A program made the translations under genes and the position numbers. From CAVSRC01 sp963732845 (GTDB taxonomy: Bacteria > Pseudomonadota > Alphaproteobacteria > Rhizobiales > Kaistiaceae): a stretch of 64,000 nucleotides of DNA. The number at the start of each line of letters is the position of its first letter. Positions within the stretch are counted from its first letter, which is position 1. The DNA lies in assembly GCA_963732845.1 (NCBI GenBank), contig CAVTBE010000011.1:62001-126000 (forward strand), given 5' to 3'. The notes beneath the pieces were generated by a model. It was not told the origin of the DNA. It saw nothing but the letters and a program-made list of their open reading frames with translations, and made no database searches. This document shows, in pieces, positions 1 through 7,791 of this stretch.

Positions 1-74
1 TCCTTCGCCAGCGCGACGACCTGATCGACTGTGTAGTCAGGACATCCGATGGTGCTGAACCCAAGCTTGAACAC
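1..74 (-). CDS. Sugar phosphate isomerase/epimerase-like TIM barrel, N-terminal fragment
   Basis: Only the first 24 codons lie inside the window. The gene runs leftward from a GTG at 74 and reads VFKLGFSTIGCPDYTVDQ followed by VVALAK. The pattern 'KLGFST.GCPD.T.DQVV.LA' is typical of the first beta strand and helix of AP-endonuclease-2/xylose-isomerase-like TIM barrels that isomerise or epimerise sugars. A GGGACGGAG Shine-Dalgarno-like stretch precedes the GTG. It starts 23 bases after the sugar-binding protein gene ends, so the two are probably co-transcribed. The substrate cannot be read from this fragment. Confidence 0.6.
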   Translation of the reverse strand, partial: MFKLGFSTIGCPDYTVDQVVALAK

Positions 75-97
75 GGCGGCGCTCCGTCCCTGATGCT

Positions 98-1337
98 TTA
101 TTTGTTTTCGGCGATGATCTGGTTGATCTTCTCCGCGGCGGTGTCGGCGGCCTGCTGAACCGTCATCTGACCGACGAGGATCTTCTGCAGGTCGGTGATC
201 ACCGCATCCTGGATCTGGAACCATGCGGCGACCGACGGCACGGAGCGCGCATCCGGCTCCGCCCTGCGGAAGACATCATATTTCGGGTCGTTCCACGGCG
301 GCAGCAGAAGCGCCTTCTTGTTCGCCGGCCAACGGTTCATCACCTTGGCCTGGTTCTCCGGCTTGTTGAGCCAGACGAGGAAGGTCTTGGCATCTGCCGC
401 GTTGGGCGCCCCGACCGGAATGCCCATCGTCCAGCCACCACCGCGGTTGACCTTGTCGGGCGAGGTGACCGCGCCCCACTTGATCTCCGGCTTCTTGAGA
501 AGCGCGTCGAACGTGTTCGACGAAGAGGTCAGCATGCCGACCTTGTTCGCCTCGAACAACGGCTGGATGTCGCGCGTGGTGGTGAAGTTCGGCGTGCCTT
601 CCGGCGTGACCTTGTACTTGAGGTAGAGGTCCGCCCAGTAGGTGATTGCCTCAACCGACTTCGGGCTGTTTATCGCCGCGGCGCTGTGATCCTCGGTAAG
701 GAAGTCGCCACCGAAGGCCCACAGTATGGGCGCGAACATCGACATGACGTTGGACGGGTCGCTGGCATCGGCGGGAACGCCGACCCCGTACTGCTCGCCC
801 GGGATGGTCAGCTTCTTGGCGATGTCGAGGAAGTCGGCGTAGGTCCAGTCCTCGGTCGGATAAGGCACACCCGCCTTATCGAAGACGGTCTTGTTGTAGT
901 ACCAGACGCCCGGTCCGCCGCGGTTGGGGATGGCGTACTGCGTGCCCTCGTAGGCACTGGCGTGCCACACCGCCGGCGCCATGTCGTCGACGTTGATCTG
1001 GGCGACCACGTCGTCGAGCGGCTGGAGCAGACCCTTGGCCGCGGCCGTCGACACCCAGGTCGAATTCGAGATCGATGATGTCCGGCGGCGCGCCGCCGAG
1101 CGAGGCGGCGGTGAACTTGTCGAGGTAGCCGTTGATGGGCAGCGGCTGGACGTCGAGCGTGATGTCGGCATGGTCCTTCTGCCACATCTCCTGCAGCACG
1201 GCGACCTGCGGCTCCCACCAGCTGCCGACCCAGATGGTCACCTTGCCGGCCGCGTCAGCAGAGCCGGCACCGGCCAGCATGGCTGCCGTAAGCGAAATGC
1301 CGGCGAGCATGGATTTCAGTCTCGTTGCGTGCTTCAT
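98..1337 (-). pseudogene. ABC sugar-binding protein with a +1 frame break
   Basis: The reconstructed product is about 412 residues, a periplasmic extracellular solute-binding protein of the MalE/UgpB type. The ATG at 1337 opens a signal peptide (MKHATRLKSMLAGISLTAAM, cleavage after SADA). The N-terminal frame reads KVTIWVGSWWEPQVAVLQEM and ends in PPDIIDLEFDLG. The rest (WVSTAAAKGLLQPLDDVV to the C-terminus) is in the next frame. The switch falls at GAATTC, 1062-1067. Deleting one base there restores IIDLDSTWVSTAAAKGL, which is what the family shows. Both halves look intact and conserved, so a sequencing error is at least as likely as a real null allele. No permease or ATPase genes are nearby in the window; they may lie to the left. 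Confidence 0.8.
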
Positions 1338-1435
1338 GAGGGTTCCTCTCCTTGAGCCTCCGGTAACGAAGTTGGCCGTTTCCCCGGCGCCGCGCCGGCC
1401 GCAGCCGGGCTGGCATCTTCTTTTCGCAAGAACGG

Positions 1436-1450
1436 TGCAACCGATTGCCA
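1436..1450. promoter_or_regulatory. Second LacI-type operator, upstream of the sugar-binding protein gene
   Basis: The 15 bases read TGCAACCGATTGCCA. On the other strand this is TGGCAATCGGTTGCA, which matches the core of the palindrome at 2397-2414 (TGGCAATCGGTTGC). It lies about 100 bases upstream of the binding-protein start, so the LacI-family protein encoded at 2494 probably controls both the TIM-barrel promoter and this internal one. The right half-site is imperfect compared with the first operator. Confidence 0.55.
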
Positions 1451-1484
1451 GCGCTGTCAAGACCGGCACGCGCGGTCCGCCGAT

Positions 1485-2348
1485 CTATGCTGGATAGCCA
1501 GCCGCGGCAGCGCATGCCTTTACGTAGGCGAGGTCATCTGCGATGCGCTGCTCGAGCGGCAGTTCGGTCGTGAAGTCCTCCACGGTGACCCAGCCGTCGT
1601 AGCCGACCTCCTTGAGCGCCCGGAAATAGGCCGGAACGTCGCCCATGCCGGTGCGCAGCGACGCCCATTCCCATTGCCACTCCACGGTGCCGTCGGCGAG
1701 CGTCGCGGCCGGCTTCCAGATTGCGTTCTTGACGTGCACGTGAGCGAGATAGTCGCCCAGAATTTCCATGCCCGGGGTGTAGCTGGTGAGCCCTTCACGG
1801 CCCTCGATGGTGGTGTTGCCAAGATCGTGGATGATGCCGATATGCGCGGAATCCAGCCCTTCCAACAGCCTGACAGCGGCCGAAGACGTGGACACGATGT
1901 TGCCGTGGTGGATCTGGATGATCGCCTTCACCCCGTGCCGTGCTGCACTCTCGGCGGTGCGCTCGGCATCCCTCCGCGCTCTGGCGAAGGCGTCCCGGTA
2001 GGAACCGCCGGTCTTGGGCACCTGCACGCGCGCCTGTCGCGCGCCGAGGGCAGCCGTGACGGCAAGCAGCCGGTCGACCGCGTCATGGTCGTCGATCTGG
2101 ACGTAGCCGGCGATGCCGGCATGGTCGAGGCCGGCGCCTTTCGTGACATCGGTGATCTCGCCGACCAGCCCTTCGATTCCGGTGAACGGAAAGGTTGCCC
2201 GATTGCCGGCCCAGAACCCCGGTTCGGCCGCCGGCTTCTGGTCGACGACGCGCCATTCGACGCCGTCCCAGGCTTGCCCGGACAGCTTCGCGGCGAGCTC
2301 CCGCGGGCTCCACACGGGCGCAGAACCGCTGAAAAGTGCGAATTTCAC
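1485..2348 (-). CDS. Sugar phosphate isomerase/epimerase (TIM barrel)
   Basis: A 287-residue xylose-isomerase-like TIM barrel protein, expected to be cytoplasmic and metal dependent, isomerising or epimerising a sugar or keto-sugar. Visible features are an N-terminal strand (VKFALFSGSAPVWSPREL), GVEWRVVD with a likely acidic ligand, IIQIHHGNIV and IGIIHDLGN mid-barrel, HVHVKNAIW, and a terminal WVTVEDF strand, all typical of the fold. The GTG start at 2348 is chosen because AGGGAGG precedes it at good spacing and the family begins here; the longer open frame upstream is not conserved-looking. It is first in a leftward operon with the sugar-binding protein and another TIM barrel. The substrate is unknown. 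Confidence 0.8.
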   Translation of the reverse strand: MKFALFSGSAPVWSPRELAAKLSGQAWDGVEWRVVDQKPAAEPGFWAGNRATFPFTGIEGLVGEITDVTKGAGLDHAGIAGYVQIDDHDAVDRLLAVTAALGARQARVQVPKTGGSYRDAFARARRDAERTAESAARHGVKAIIQIHHGNIVSTSSAAVRLLEGLDSAHIGIIHDLGNTTIEGREGLTSYTPGMEILGDYLAHVHVKNAIWKPAATLADGTVEWQWEWASLRTGMGDVPAYFRALKEVGYDGWVTVEDFTTELPLEQRIADDLAYVKACAAAAGYPA

Positions 2349-2396
2349 CTTGGTATCCTCCCTGAGGGCCGCCATTCTTATCCTTGCCCGTGCCGA

Positions 2397-2414
2397 TTGG
2401 CAATCGGTTGCCAA
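2397..2414. promoter_or_regulatory. LacI-family operator palindrome
   Basis: TTGGCAATCGGTTGCCAA is a perfect inverted repeat: TTGGCAA, TCGG spacer, TTGCCAA. It lies in the 145-base divergent region between the TIM-barrel gene (start 2348) and the LacI-family gene (start 2494). Size and symmetry fit LacI/GalR operators. A near copy at 1436-1450 supports real function. Confidence 0.7.
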
Positions 2415-2493
2415 GAGCGCAGATGATCGGTACTTAGGGAATTGGTGTACAAATCCGGCTGACAACAACGGCCGTCGGGCTGAGCGTGGAGCG

Positions 2494-3513
2494 ATGACCA
2501 TCTCGGAGCGGGACCGGCCCCGGCGGGGGCGACGGGTCACCATCTCGGACGTTGCGAGAGCCGTCGGCGTTGCCACGTCCACCGTTTCCCGTGCACTCAC
2601 GCAGCCCGGTCGGGTGAGCGAGGAATTGCGCCTGCGGGTTGCCAAGGCGGCCGTCGAACTCGGCTACTATCCGAACACCCAGGCCCGCTCGCTGGCGTCC
2701 GGCCGCACGCTCAGCATGGCGCTGCTCATTCCCGACGTCACAAACCCCTATTTCTTCGACATCATCCGCGGCACGCAGGCGCAGGCGAAGGCGCGGGGCT
2801 ACCGCCACATGCTCGTCGACACCGAGGCGTCGCGCGAGATCGAGGCGCGGGCCGTGGCGGAACTCCAGGCGTCGGTCGACGGCGTGGTGCTGGCCGGGTC
2901 GCGCCTGACCGATCAGCAGATCACCCAAGCCGCCAGGCGCCTGCCGATCGTCGTCGTCAACCGCGAAATCGAGGGCATTCCGAGCGTCGTCGTCGATACC
3001 TCGACGGGCGTGGCGGAGGCGCTCGACTATCTGGTCTCCCTTGGCCATACGCGCATCGCTTTCCTGGCGGGGCCGGCTTTGTCATGGTCGAGCGCCCGGC
3101 GCTGGGAGGCGCTGCAGGCGGCCGCGAAACGCCACGGCGTCGAGTGCATCCGCATCGGCTCGGCCAGCGGCAACATCCAGTCCGGCGCCGCCGCCGCTGA
3201 TGCCGCGATCCACCACGGCGTAACGGCGGCCATCTTCTTCAACGACATGCTGGCGATCCGCGCCCTGAAGCGTTTCGCCGAACGCGGGATCAGGGTGCCC
3301 GAAGACATGAGCGTGGTCGGTTGTGACGACATCTTCGGCGCGGATTTCTGCAACCCGCCGCTGACAACCCTGACTTCGCCGATCGACCAGGTCGGGCGCC
3401 TGGCGACCGACCTGCTGCTGACGCGTCTGATGGGCCTGCCCTTGCCGCGCGAGCGCGAAAAGGTCGCCGCACAGCTCACCATCCGCCGTTCGACGGCGCC
3501 AGCGAAAATCTAG
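2494..3513 (+). CDS. LacI/GalR-family transcriptional regulator
   Basis: The 339-residue protein has an N-terminal LacI helix-turn-helix (residues about 16-45: VTISDVARAVGVATSTVSRA, then the LGYYPNTQARSLASG hinge helix). A periplasmic-binding-like effector domain follows (ALLIPDVTNPYFFDIIRG; FFNDMLAIRALKRFAERGIR; VVGCDDI). It should repress or activate the divergent sugar operon in response to its sugar. The ATG at 2494 follows GTGGAGCG and places the HTH at the usual distance from the N-terminus. Two matching operator-like sequences lie at 2397-2414 and 1436-1450. It ends 25 bases before the tail of the converging GntR gene. Confidence 0.9.
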   Translation: MTISERDRPRRGRRVTISDVARAVGVATSTVSRALTQPGRVSEELRLRVAKAAVELGYYPNTQARSLASGRTLSMALLIPDVTNPYFFDIIRGTQAQAKARGYRHMLVDTEASREIEARAVAELQASVDGVVLAGSRLTDQQITQAARRLPIVVVNREIEGIPSVVVDTSTGVAEALDYLVSLGHTRIAFLAGPALSWSSARRWEALQAAAKRHGVECIRIGSASGNIQSGAAAADAAIHHGVTAAIFFNDMLAIRALKRFAERGIRVPEDMSVVGCDDIFGADFCNPPLTTLTSPIDQVGRLATDLLLTRLMGLPLPREREKVAAQLTIRRSTAPAKI

Positions 3514-3538
3514 CCGCGGCGGGGGATTTCCGACCGGG

Positions 3539-4336
3539 CTACTGCGACTCGTAGTCGCTTGGGTCGAAGCCGTTGGGAGGCTCGCCCATGGACAGCGCGA
3601 CAAGATCCAACCGCAACAGGTGCTTGCCAAGGAAGACCGGCCGGCCGGCGCGGCTGAGCACCATGGTGATGCTGGTCAGGTGGCTGTCGCCACGCAGGCG
3701 GCTGAAGCCGGCGCGCGCGCCGCTCGCCGATCCCGCCGCGACGCGAAACAGAGTGGGCACGCATTTCGACCGGAATTGCGGGCCGAACGCCGCCAGCAGG
3801 GTCTGTCCATCCCGATGGCCGTTGGCGCTGGCGGTGGCGTGAACCGGTGCCAGATCGACCGGCACGATCTCAAGGGCCGAGGCAACGGGCTCGTCGCCGG
3901 CGAAGAACAGGCTCTCGCGGCACAGCAGCCGCTGGTTGGCGGGCGTCAGTTCGAGCAGGCCCCGGCTCCAGCTCGTCGGCGCGATCGGCTCGGTGCGCAT
4001 GACCTTGACGGTGAGCGGCGTGGACCCTTTCAGCATGTCCTCGAGCGGCGAGGTGAAGGAGGCCGGCCGCGACGCGCTGCGGGCAAGCTGGCGGCGACGC
4101 GGGTCGACACCACGCTCGATCACGCCGTCCTCCTCGAGCAGGCGCAGCGCCTCGCGCAGCACCGTCCGGCTGACGCCGAGTTCAGCCGCAAGCTCCAGCT
4201 CGGGCGGGACCTGATCGCCCGGACGGGCCTGCTTGCGCAACGCCTCGACAAGCCGGTCGTAGACCTGCACCGAAAGCGGGCGCCGATCCCTCACCGGCGA
4301 GATGCGCAATTGCGGTTCCTCCGACATGCTTCTCAT
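3539..4336 (-). CDS. GntR/HutC-family transcriptional regulator
   Basis: A 265-residue regulator. The N-terminal winged helix (about 20-85) shows LSVQVYDRLVEALRKQ and PELELAAELGVSRTVLREAL, then LLEEDGVIERG. The C-terminal half resembles a UTRA ligand domain (LLCRESLFFAGDEPVASALE, LTSITMVLSRAGRPVFLGKH), which places it nearer HutC than FadR. It is divergent from the kinase/LOG/nucleoside-transport/Rieske operon starting at 4928, so it is the likely local regulator. Two identical CATTGTTGAACAATG palindromes lie in the shared 591-base region. An in-frame ATG at 4327 is an equally possible start. Confidence 0.85.
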   Translation of the reverse strand: MRSMSEEPQLRISPVRDRRPLSVQVYDRLVEALRKQARPGDQVPPELELAAELGVSRTVLREALRLLEEDGVIERGVDPRRRQLARSASRPASFTSPLEDMLKGSTPLTVKVMRTEPIAPTSWSRGLLELTPANQRLLCRESLFFAGDEPVASALEIVPVDLAPVHATASANGHRDGQTLLAAFGPQFRSKCVPTLFRVAAGSASGARAGFSRLRGDSHLTSITMVLSRAGRPVFLGKHLLRLDLVALSMGEPPNGFDPSDYESQ

Positions 4337-4534
4337 CTTCGATTGCCGCCTCGGCGGTAATGTCGGGCGACGGGCGCGTCAGTCCGGCATCGTTGTCGGT
4401 CCGGCGATCCAACTTCCGCATCCGCAAGACCCGCCAGGGTCGCCGTGCCGCGGTTGCCGCGAATCCTCTGTGACGAGGATACCGGGCGGCCTGCGACCGC
4501 TCAACAGAGGTGGGCGGTGCCTTAGACTAAATTC

Positions 4535-4549
4535 CATTGTTGAACAATG
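4535..4549. promoter_or_regulatory. Operator palindrome CATTGTTGAACAATG, copy 1
   Basis: A perfect 7+1+7 inverted repeat. It lies about 200 bases upstream of the GntR/HutC gene start and 297 bases from the identical copy at 4832. Exact duplication of a 15-base palindrome in one regulatory region strongly suggests a protein-binding site, most simply for the divergent GntR-family protein. Confidence 0.7.
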
Positions 4550-4831
4550 ATGGATGTCGCGGCTCGCCAGTGGCGGTCGGGTCTCTGCGGTCCTGATGGG
4601 CACGACGCGATGCCGATGCCCCGATGCCGGCAGGACCAGCGATCGCGGCGGCATGCCGCGGCGCCTTCCACAGGACTGCGGTCCAAGCGGTGCCGAGCTT
4701 CTTGCACACCAAGACGTGCCCGACCGCTGCGCAAGCTGATCCTGTTCGGGTGTCCCTCTCCCTCACTCCATTTCGACGGCCTTCGGGCCACCGCGGGCCG
4801 TGGCGTTGCACGGCCGCACCGGCATCAATTT

Positions 4832-4846
4832 CATTGTTGAACAATG
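4832..4846. promoter_or_regulatory. Operator palindrome CATTGTTGAACAATG, copy 2
   Basis: Identical to the copy at 4535-4549. It lies about 80 bases upstream of the PfkB kinase start, where it could overlap the promoter of the kinase-to-Rieske operon. Two identical sites 297 bases apart would allow looping repression. Confidence 0.7.
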
Positions 4847-4927
4847 GACTTGTTTGTGCCACGATTGTGCAGATTTCAATCTGCCTATGCAATAGGCACT
4901 TGTTGAAGCCGCAGCGCGCAAAGGGCC

Positions 4928-6004
4928 ATGACGCCGTCCCAAGCCAACGCCAAGACCATTGCCTTCGTCGGTTCGTTCAGCATCGACAGCGTGCTGATGC
5001 CCGACGGCCGCTGGGCGGTCGACAAAGTCGGCGGCAATGCGCTCTGGTCGGCGCTCGGCGCCCGTATGTGCGGCTTCGCGCCCCGGGTTCTCGCGGTGGT
5101 GGGGCGCGACTATCCGGCCCATGTGCTTGACACGCTGTCGCGGGCGGGAATCGACACCAGCGCCATCGTGCGCATCGACCGGACCCACCCGGTGCGGGTG
5201 ACCTTCGCGCACCTGCCGGACGGTGCTCGCATCCAGCCCGTGCCGAAGAAGATGATCGCCGCGCTGCCGGAGGCGGTGCGGGCCTCGTTCGTGGATACGA
5301 CGGTGGCGCCGGATATCCTCGAACAGGGTGCGCCCAGCGGCGAAGATGTCCCCGAAAGCTGGCTGAACGCGGTTGACGCCTGGCATCTGCCGCTGCTGCC
5401 GCTGCACCGGCACCGGTCCGTGGTTGCCAGGCTCGGCGGCGCTCGCGGCCGGCTGCATACGGATTGTCCGGCGCGCTCCGATCTGCTTGGCGATCCCTTC
5501 GGCCGGCTGGCGCGGACGCTGCCGTCTCTCGATGTGTTCCTGCCGAGCACGTCGGATTTCGATGTCATTGCTCCGCGCATGTCGCTTGCCGATGTCGTCG
5601 ACGAACTGCGGCGGATCGGAGCGCGCACGCTCGTCATCAAGGCCGGTGGCGATGGTGCCTACGTCTATGACGACGGCTGCATCACGCACGTGCCGGCCTT
5701 CGCCAAGGTTCCCGTCGACCCGACCGGCGCCGGCGACGCATTCTGCGGCGGGTTCCTCGCGGGCATTGCACTCGGCGGCAGTCTCGTCGAGGCCGCCAGT
5801 CTTGGCGCAGCGACCGCCTCCTTTGCGGTTGCGACGGAAGATCCGCTGACCCTGGCCGATATCGATCCGGCGCTGACCTTCGCGCGGGCGGAAGCCCTGC
5901 TCGCCCAATCCGAAGAGCGCGATGCGTTTCCGCTGCCGCGCGAAGACGCGCTGCCGCCGCCGGCGTCGGCACGTCCGCCGGCCATGAACCCGCAGAACGG
6001 ATAG
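4928..6004 (+). CDS. PfkB-family carbohydrate/nucleoside kinase
   Basis: A 358-residue ribokinase-fold kinase that transfers phosphate from ATP to a sugar or nucleoside hydroxyl. The first PfkB signature is at residues 34-46 (VGGNALWSALGAR). The second is at 264-276 (DPTGAGDAFCGGF), with Asp270 as the expected catalytic base and the GAGD anion hole intact. A proline-rich tail of about 25 residues follows the fold. It is first in an operon with a LOG-like protein, a BMP-type nucleoside importer and a Rieske oxygenase, which favours a nucleoside over a free sugar as substrate. That assignment is inference; PfkB sequence alone does not fix specificity. Confidence 0.85.
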   Translation: MTPSQANAKTIAFVGSFSIDSVLMPDGRWAVDKVGGNALWSALGARMCGFAPRVLAVVGRDYPAHVLDTLSRAGIDTSAIVRIDRTHPVRVTFAHLPDGARIQPVPKKMIAALPEAVRASFVDTTVAPDILEQGAPSGEDVPESWLNAVDAWHLPLLPLHRHRSVVARLGGARGRLHTDCPARSDLLGDPFGRLARTLPSLDVFLPSTSDFDVIAPRMSLADVVDELRRIGARTLVIKAGGDGAYVYDDGCITHVPAFAKVPVDPTGAGDAFCGGFLAGIALGGSLVEAASLGAATASFAVATEDPLTLADIDPALTFARAEALLAQSEERDAFPLPREDALPPPASARPPAMNPQNG

Positions 6005-6010
6005 CTCGCC

Positions 6011-6583
6011 ATGATGACGATCGGGGTGATCGGCCGCAGCTGGAAACCGGGAGAGACGCTCCCCGAAACCGTCATCGACTCCGCCGTGCGCGTTGGCCGT
6101 GGCATCGCCGAGGCAGGGGCCGCGTTGGTCACCGGGGGCACGGGCGGCGTGATGGAGGCGGCATCCCGCGGCGCCAAGGAGGCCGGCGGGTTGACCATCG
6201 GCTTTCTGCCCTACGCCGACAAGGCCAAGGCCAACGCCTATGTCGATCTCGTCTTTCCGACCGGTCTCGGCACGGTCCGCAACATTTTGACGGCGCGCGG
6301 ATGTGACAGCCTGATCATGATCGGCGGCGGCGTGGGGACGCTGAACGAAGTCACCATCGCCTACGATTCCGGCGTGCCGGTGGTCGTGCTGGAAGGCTCG
6401 GCCGGGTGGGCCGACCGGATCCGGCAGGCGCTTGTCGACGGATGCTGGCTCGACGAGCGCCGCATCGTCCGGATGACCTTCGCGGGCACCGCGGAAGCTG
6501 CCGTCGCCGATGCGGTCGCGCGTGCCAGCGAGCCACGGACCGGTACACGGCTCGAGGCCCACACCGGGTGGGGCGGACAATGA
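6011..6583 (+). CDS. LOG-like/SLOG-superfamily protein (TIGR00725 type)
   Basis: A 190-residue Rossmann-like protein of the LOG ('lysine decarboxylase-like') superfamily. It shows VTGGTGGVMEAASRGA at about 40-55 and IGGGVGTLNE at 104-113, which correspond to the two glycine-rich LOG motifs (GGGxxGLM and GGxGTxxE) including Glu113. Arg90 and Arg96 lie just upstream, where LOG enzymes carry their catalytic Arg. LOG enzymes hydrolyse nucleoside 5'-monophosphates to free base plus ribose 5-phosphate. The Pro of the classical PGGxGT motif is Gly here, so activity is inferred. It starts 6 bases after the kinase gene and is followed by a 137-base spacer before the BMP gene. Confidence 0.75.
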   Translation: MMTIGVIGRSWKPGETLPETVIDSAVRVGRGIAEAGAALVTGGTGGVMEAASRGAKEAGGLTIGFLPYADKAKANAYVDLVFPTGLGTVRNILTARGCDSLIMIGGGVGTLNEVTIAYDSGVPVVVLEGSAGWADRIRQALVDGCWLDERRIVRMTFAGTAEAAVADAVARASEPRTGTRLEAHTGWGGQ

Positions 6584-6720
6584 CCCGGGACAATCGAGAT
6601 GCTCTGGGCGATTGCCCGGCAACGGCGCGTGCACCGGTGCCCGGCCCGACTTTTCGCAAGAAGTTCGCAAGAAGAGAGCCTCTGACCTGCCGAATCCCTC
6701 GCAACCCAGAAGGAGTTCAG

Positions 6721-7791
6721 ATGTCCAGTCCTCGCACGTCCAAAGGTGAGATTCGCAAGCATCGGCGCGCGACCGGCGCCGGTATCCTGATGGCGTCGGT
6801 CGCCCTGATCGCACTGGGCAATGCCGGCCCGGCCAGCGCGGCAGACTATGTGTGGACGATGGTCACCGACCAGGCCGGCCTCGGCGACCAGGGCTTCAAC
6901 GACCTGGCCAAGCTCGGTCTCGACATGAGCGCCAAGCAGGTCGGCGGGCGGGTCCAGGTCATCCAGTCCTCGGACCAGTCGCAGTTCGTGCCCAACCTGC
7001 AGCAGGCGGTGACCACGGGCTCGACGGTGACAGTCGGCGTCGGCTTCCTGATCAAGGACGCGCTGACCGAAGTCGCTCTTGCCAATCCCAAGGCCTACTT
7101 CACGCTCATCGATGCCGTCTCGGCCGACAAGAGCGGCAAGCCGCTCGACAACGTCGCCAGCGTCACCTTCCGCGAAAACGAAGGCGCATTTCTTGCAGGT
7201 ATTGCTGCCGCCATGACGACCAAGACCAATCGTCTCGGCTTTGTCGGCGGCATGGAAACGCCGCCCGTCGTGCGGTTTCTTGCCGGCTATGAAGCCGGTA
7301 TCCGCCAGGTGAATCCCGACATCAAGGTGAGCGTCGCCTATGTCGGCAGCTTCAAGGACCCGGCCAAGGCAAAAGAGCTGGCGCTCGGAATGTTCGATCT
7401 CGATGCCGATGTCATCATGGATGTTGCCGGTGGCGGCGGCCGCGGCATCTACGATGCGGCCAAGGGGCTCGGCGCGGACCATTGGGTGATCGGCGTGGAC
7501 ACATGCAAGGAGCATCTTGCCCCTGACAACGTCCTGACCTCGGCCGTCAAGGACGTCGCCGGTGCCGTCTATCGGGAGAACCAGGAAGCGGCAAACGGCA
7601 CCTTCAAGGGCGGTGCGATCGTCCTCGGGCTCAAGCAGGGCGCCGTCGGCCTGTGCAAGGACAACCTTGATACGCTGTCGCCGGCCATCCTCGACAAGGT
7701 CAAGGCGGCCACGGCCGCGATCGATGACGGCTCGCTGGTCGTTCCGGCGACCGAGGCCGAACTCGAAACCTTCAAGCCGATGGCGAAATGA
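6721..7791 (+). CDS. BMP-family ABC transporter nucleoside-binding protein
   Basis: A 356-residue periplasmic binding protein of the Bmp/Med (PnrA) family. A long signal peptide ends at ASA, followed by ADYVWTMVTDQAGLGDQGFN; the GxxDxGFN stretch is diagnostic of this family, which binds purine and other nucleosides. Later motifs are TFRENEGAFLAGIAAAMTTK, FVGGMETPPVVRFLAGYEAG and VIGVDTCK. The ATG at 6721 follows a strong AGAAGGAG ribosome site. There is no lipobox Cys, so it is probably soluble rather than a lipoprotein. Its stop overlaps the start of the ATPase gene, so the transporter genes are translationally coupled. Confidence 0.9.
   Translation: MSSPRTSKGEIRKHRRATGAGILMASVALIALGNAGPASAADYVWTMVTDQAGLGDQGFNDLAKLGLDMSAKQVGGRVQVIQSSDQSQFVPNLQQAVTTGSTVTVGVGFLIKDALTEVALANPKAYFTLIDAVSADKSGKPLDNVASVTFRENEGAFLAGIAAAMTTKTNRLGFVGGMETPPVVRFLAGYEAGIRQVNPDIKVSVAYVGSFKDPAKAKELALGMFDLDADVIMDVAGGGGRGIYDAAKGLGADHWVIGVDTCKEHLAPDNVLTSAVKDVAGAVYRENQEAANGTFKGGAIVLGLKQGAVGLCKDNLDTLSPAILDKVKAATAAIDDGSLVVPATEAELETFKPMAK

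Larger units (their letters stand above)
4337..4927. other. Divergent regulatory region between the GntR gene and the kinase operon
   Basis: This 591-base stretch has no convincing gene: its short open frames have low-complexity, Arg-rich translations. It carries two identical 15-base palindromes at 4535-4549 and 4832-4846. It is unusually long for this gene-dense window. No other structure was recognised. Confidence 0.6.

Noticed and set aside
6640..6651. Small palindrome GCACCGGTGC in the 137-base gap before the BMP gene
   Set aside because: Only 10 bases, GC-rich, without a second copy or T-run; too common by chance at this GC content to call as a site.
4763..6814. A 683-codon open frame antisense to the kinase and LOG-like genes
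   Set aside because: Spans two well-supported plus-strand genes and a promoter region; the translation has no recognisable domain.
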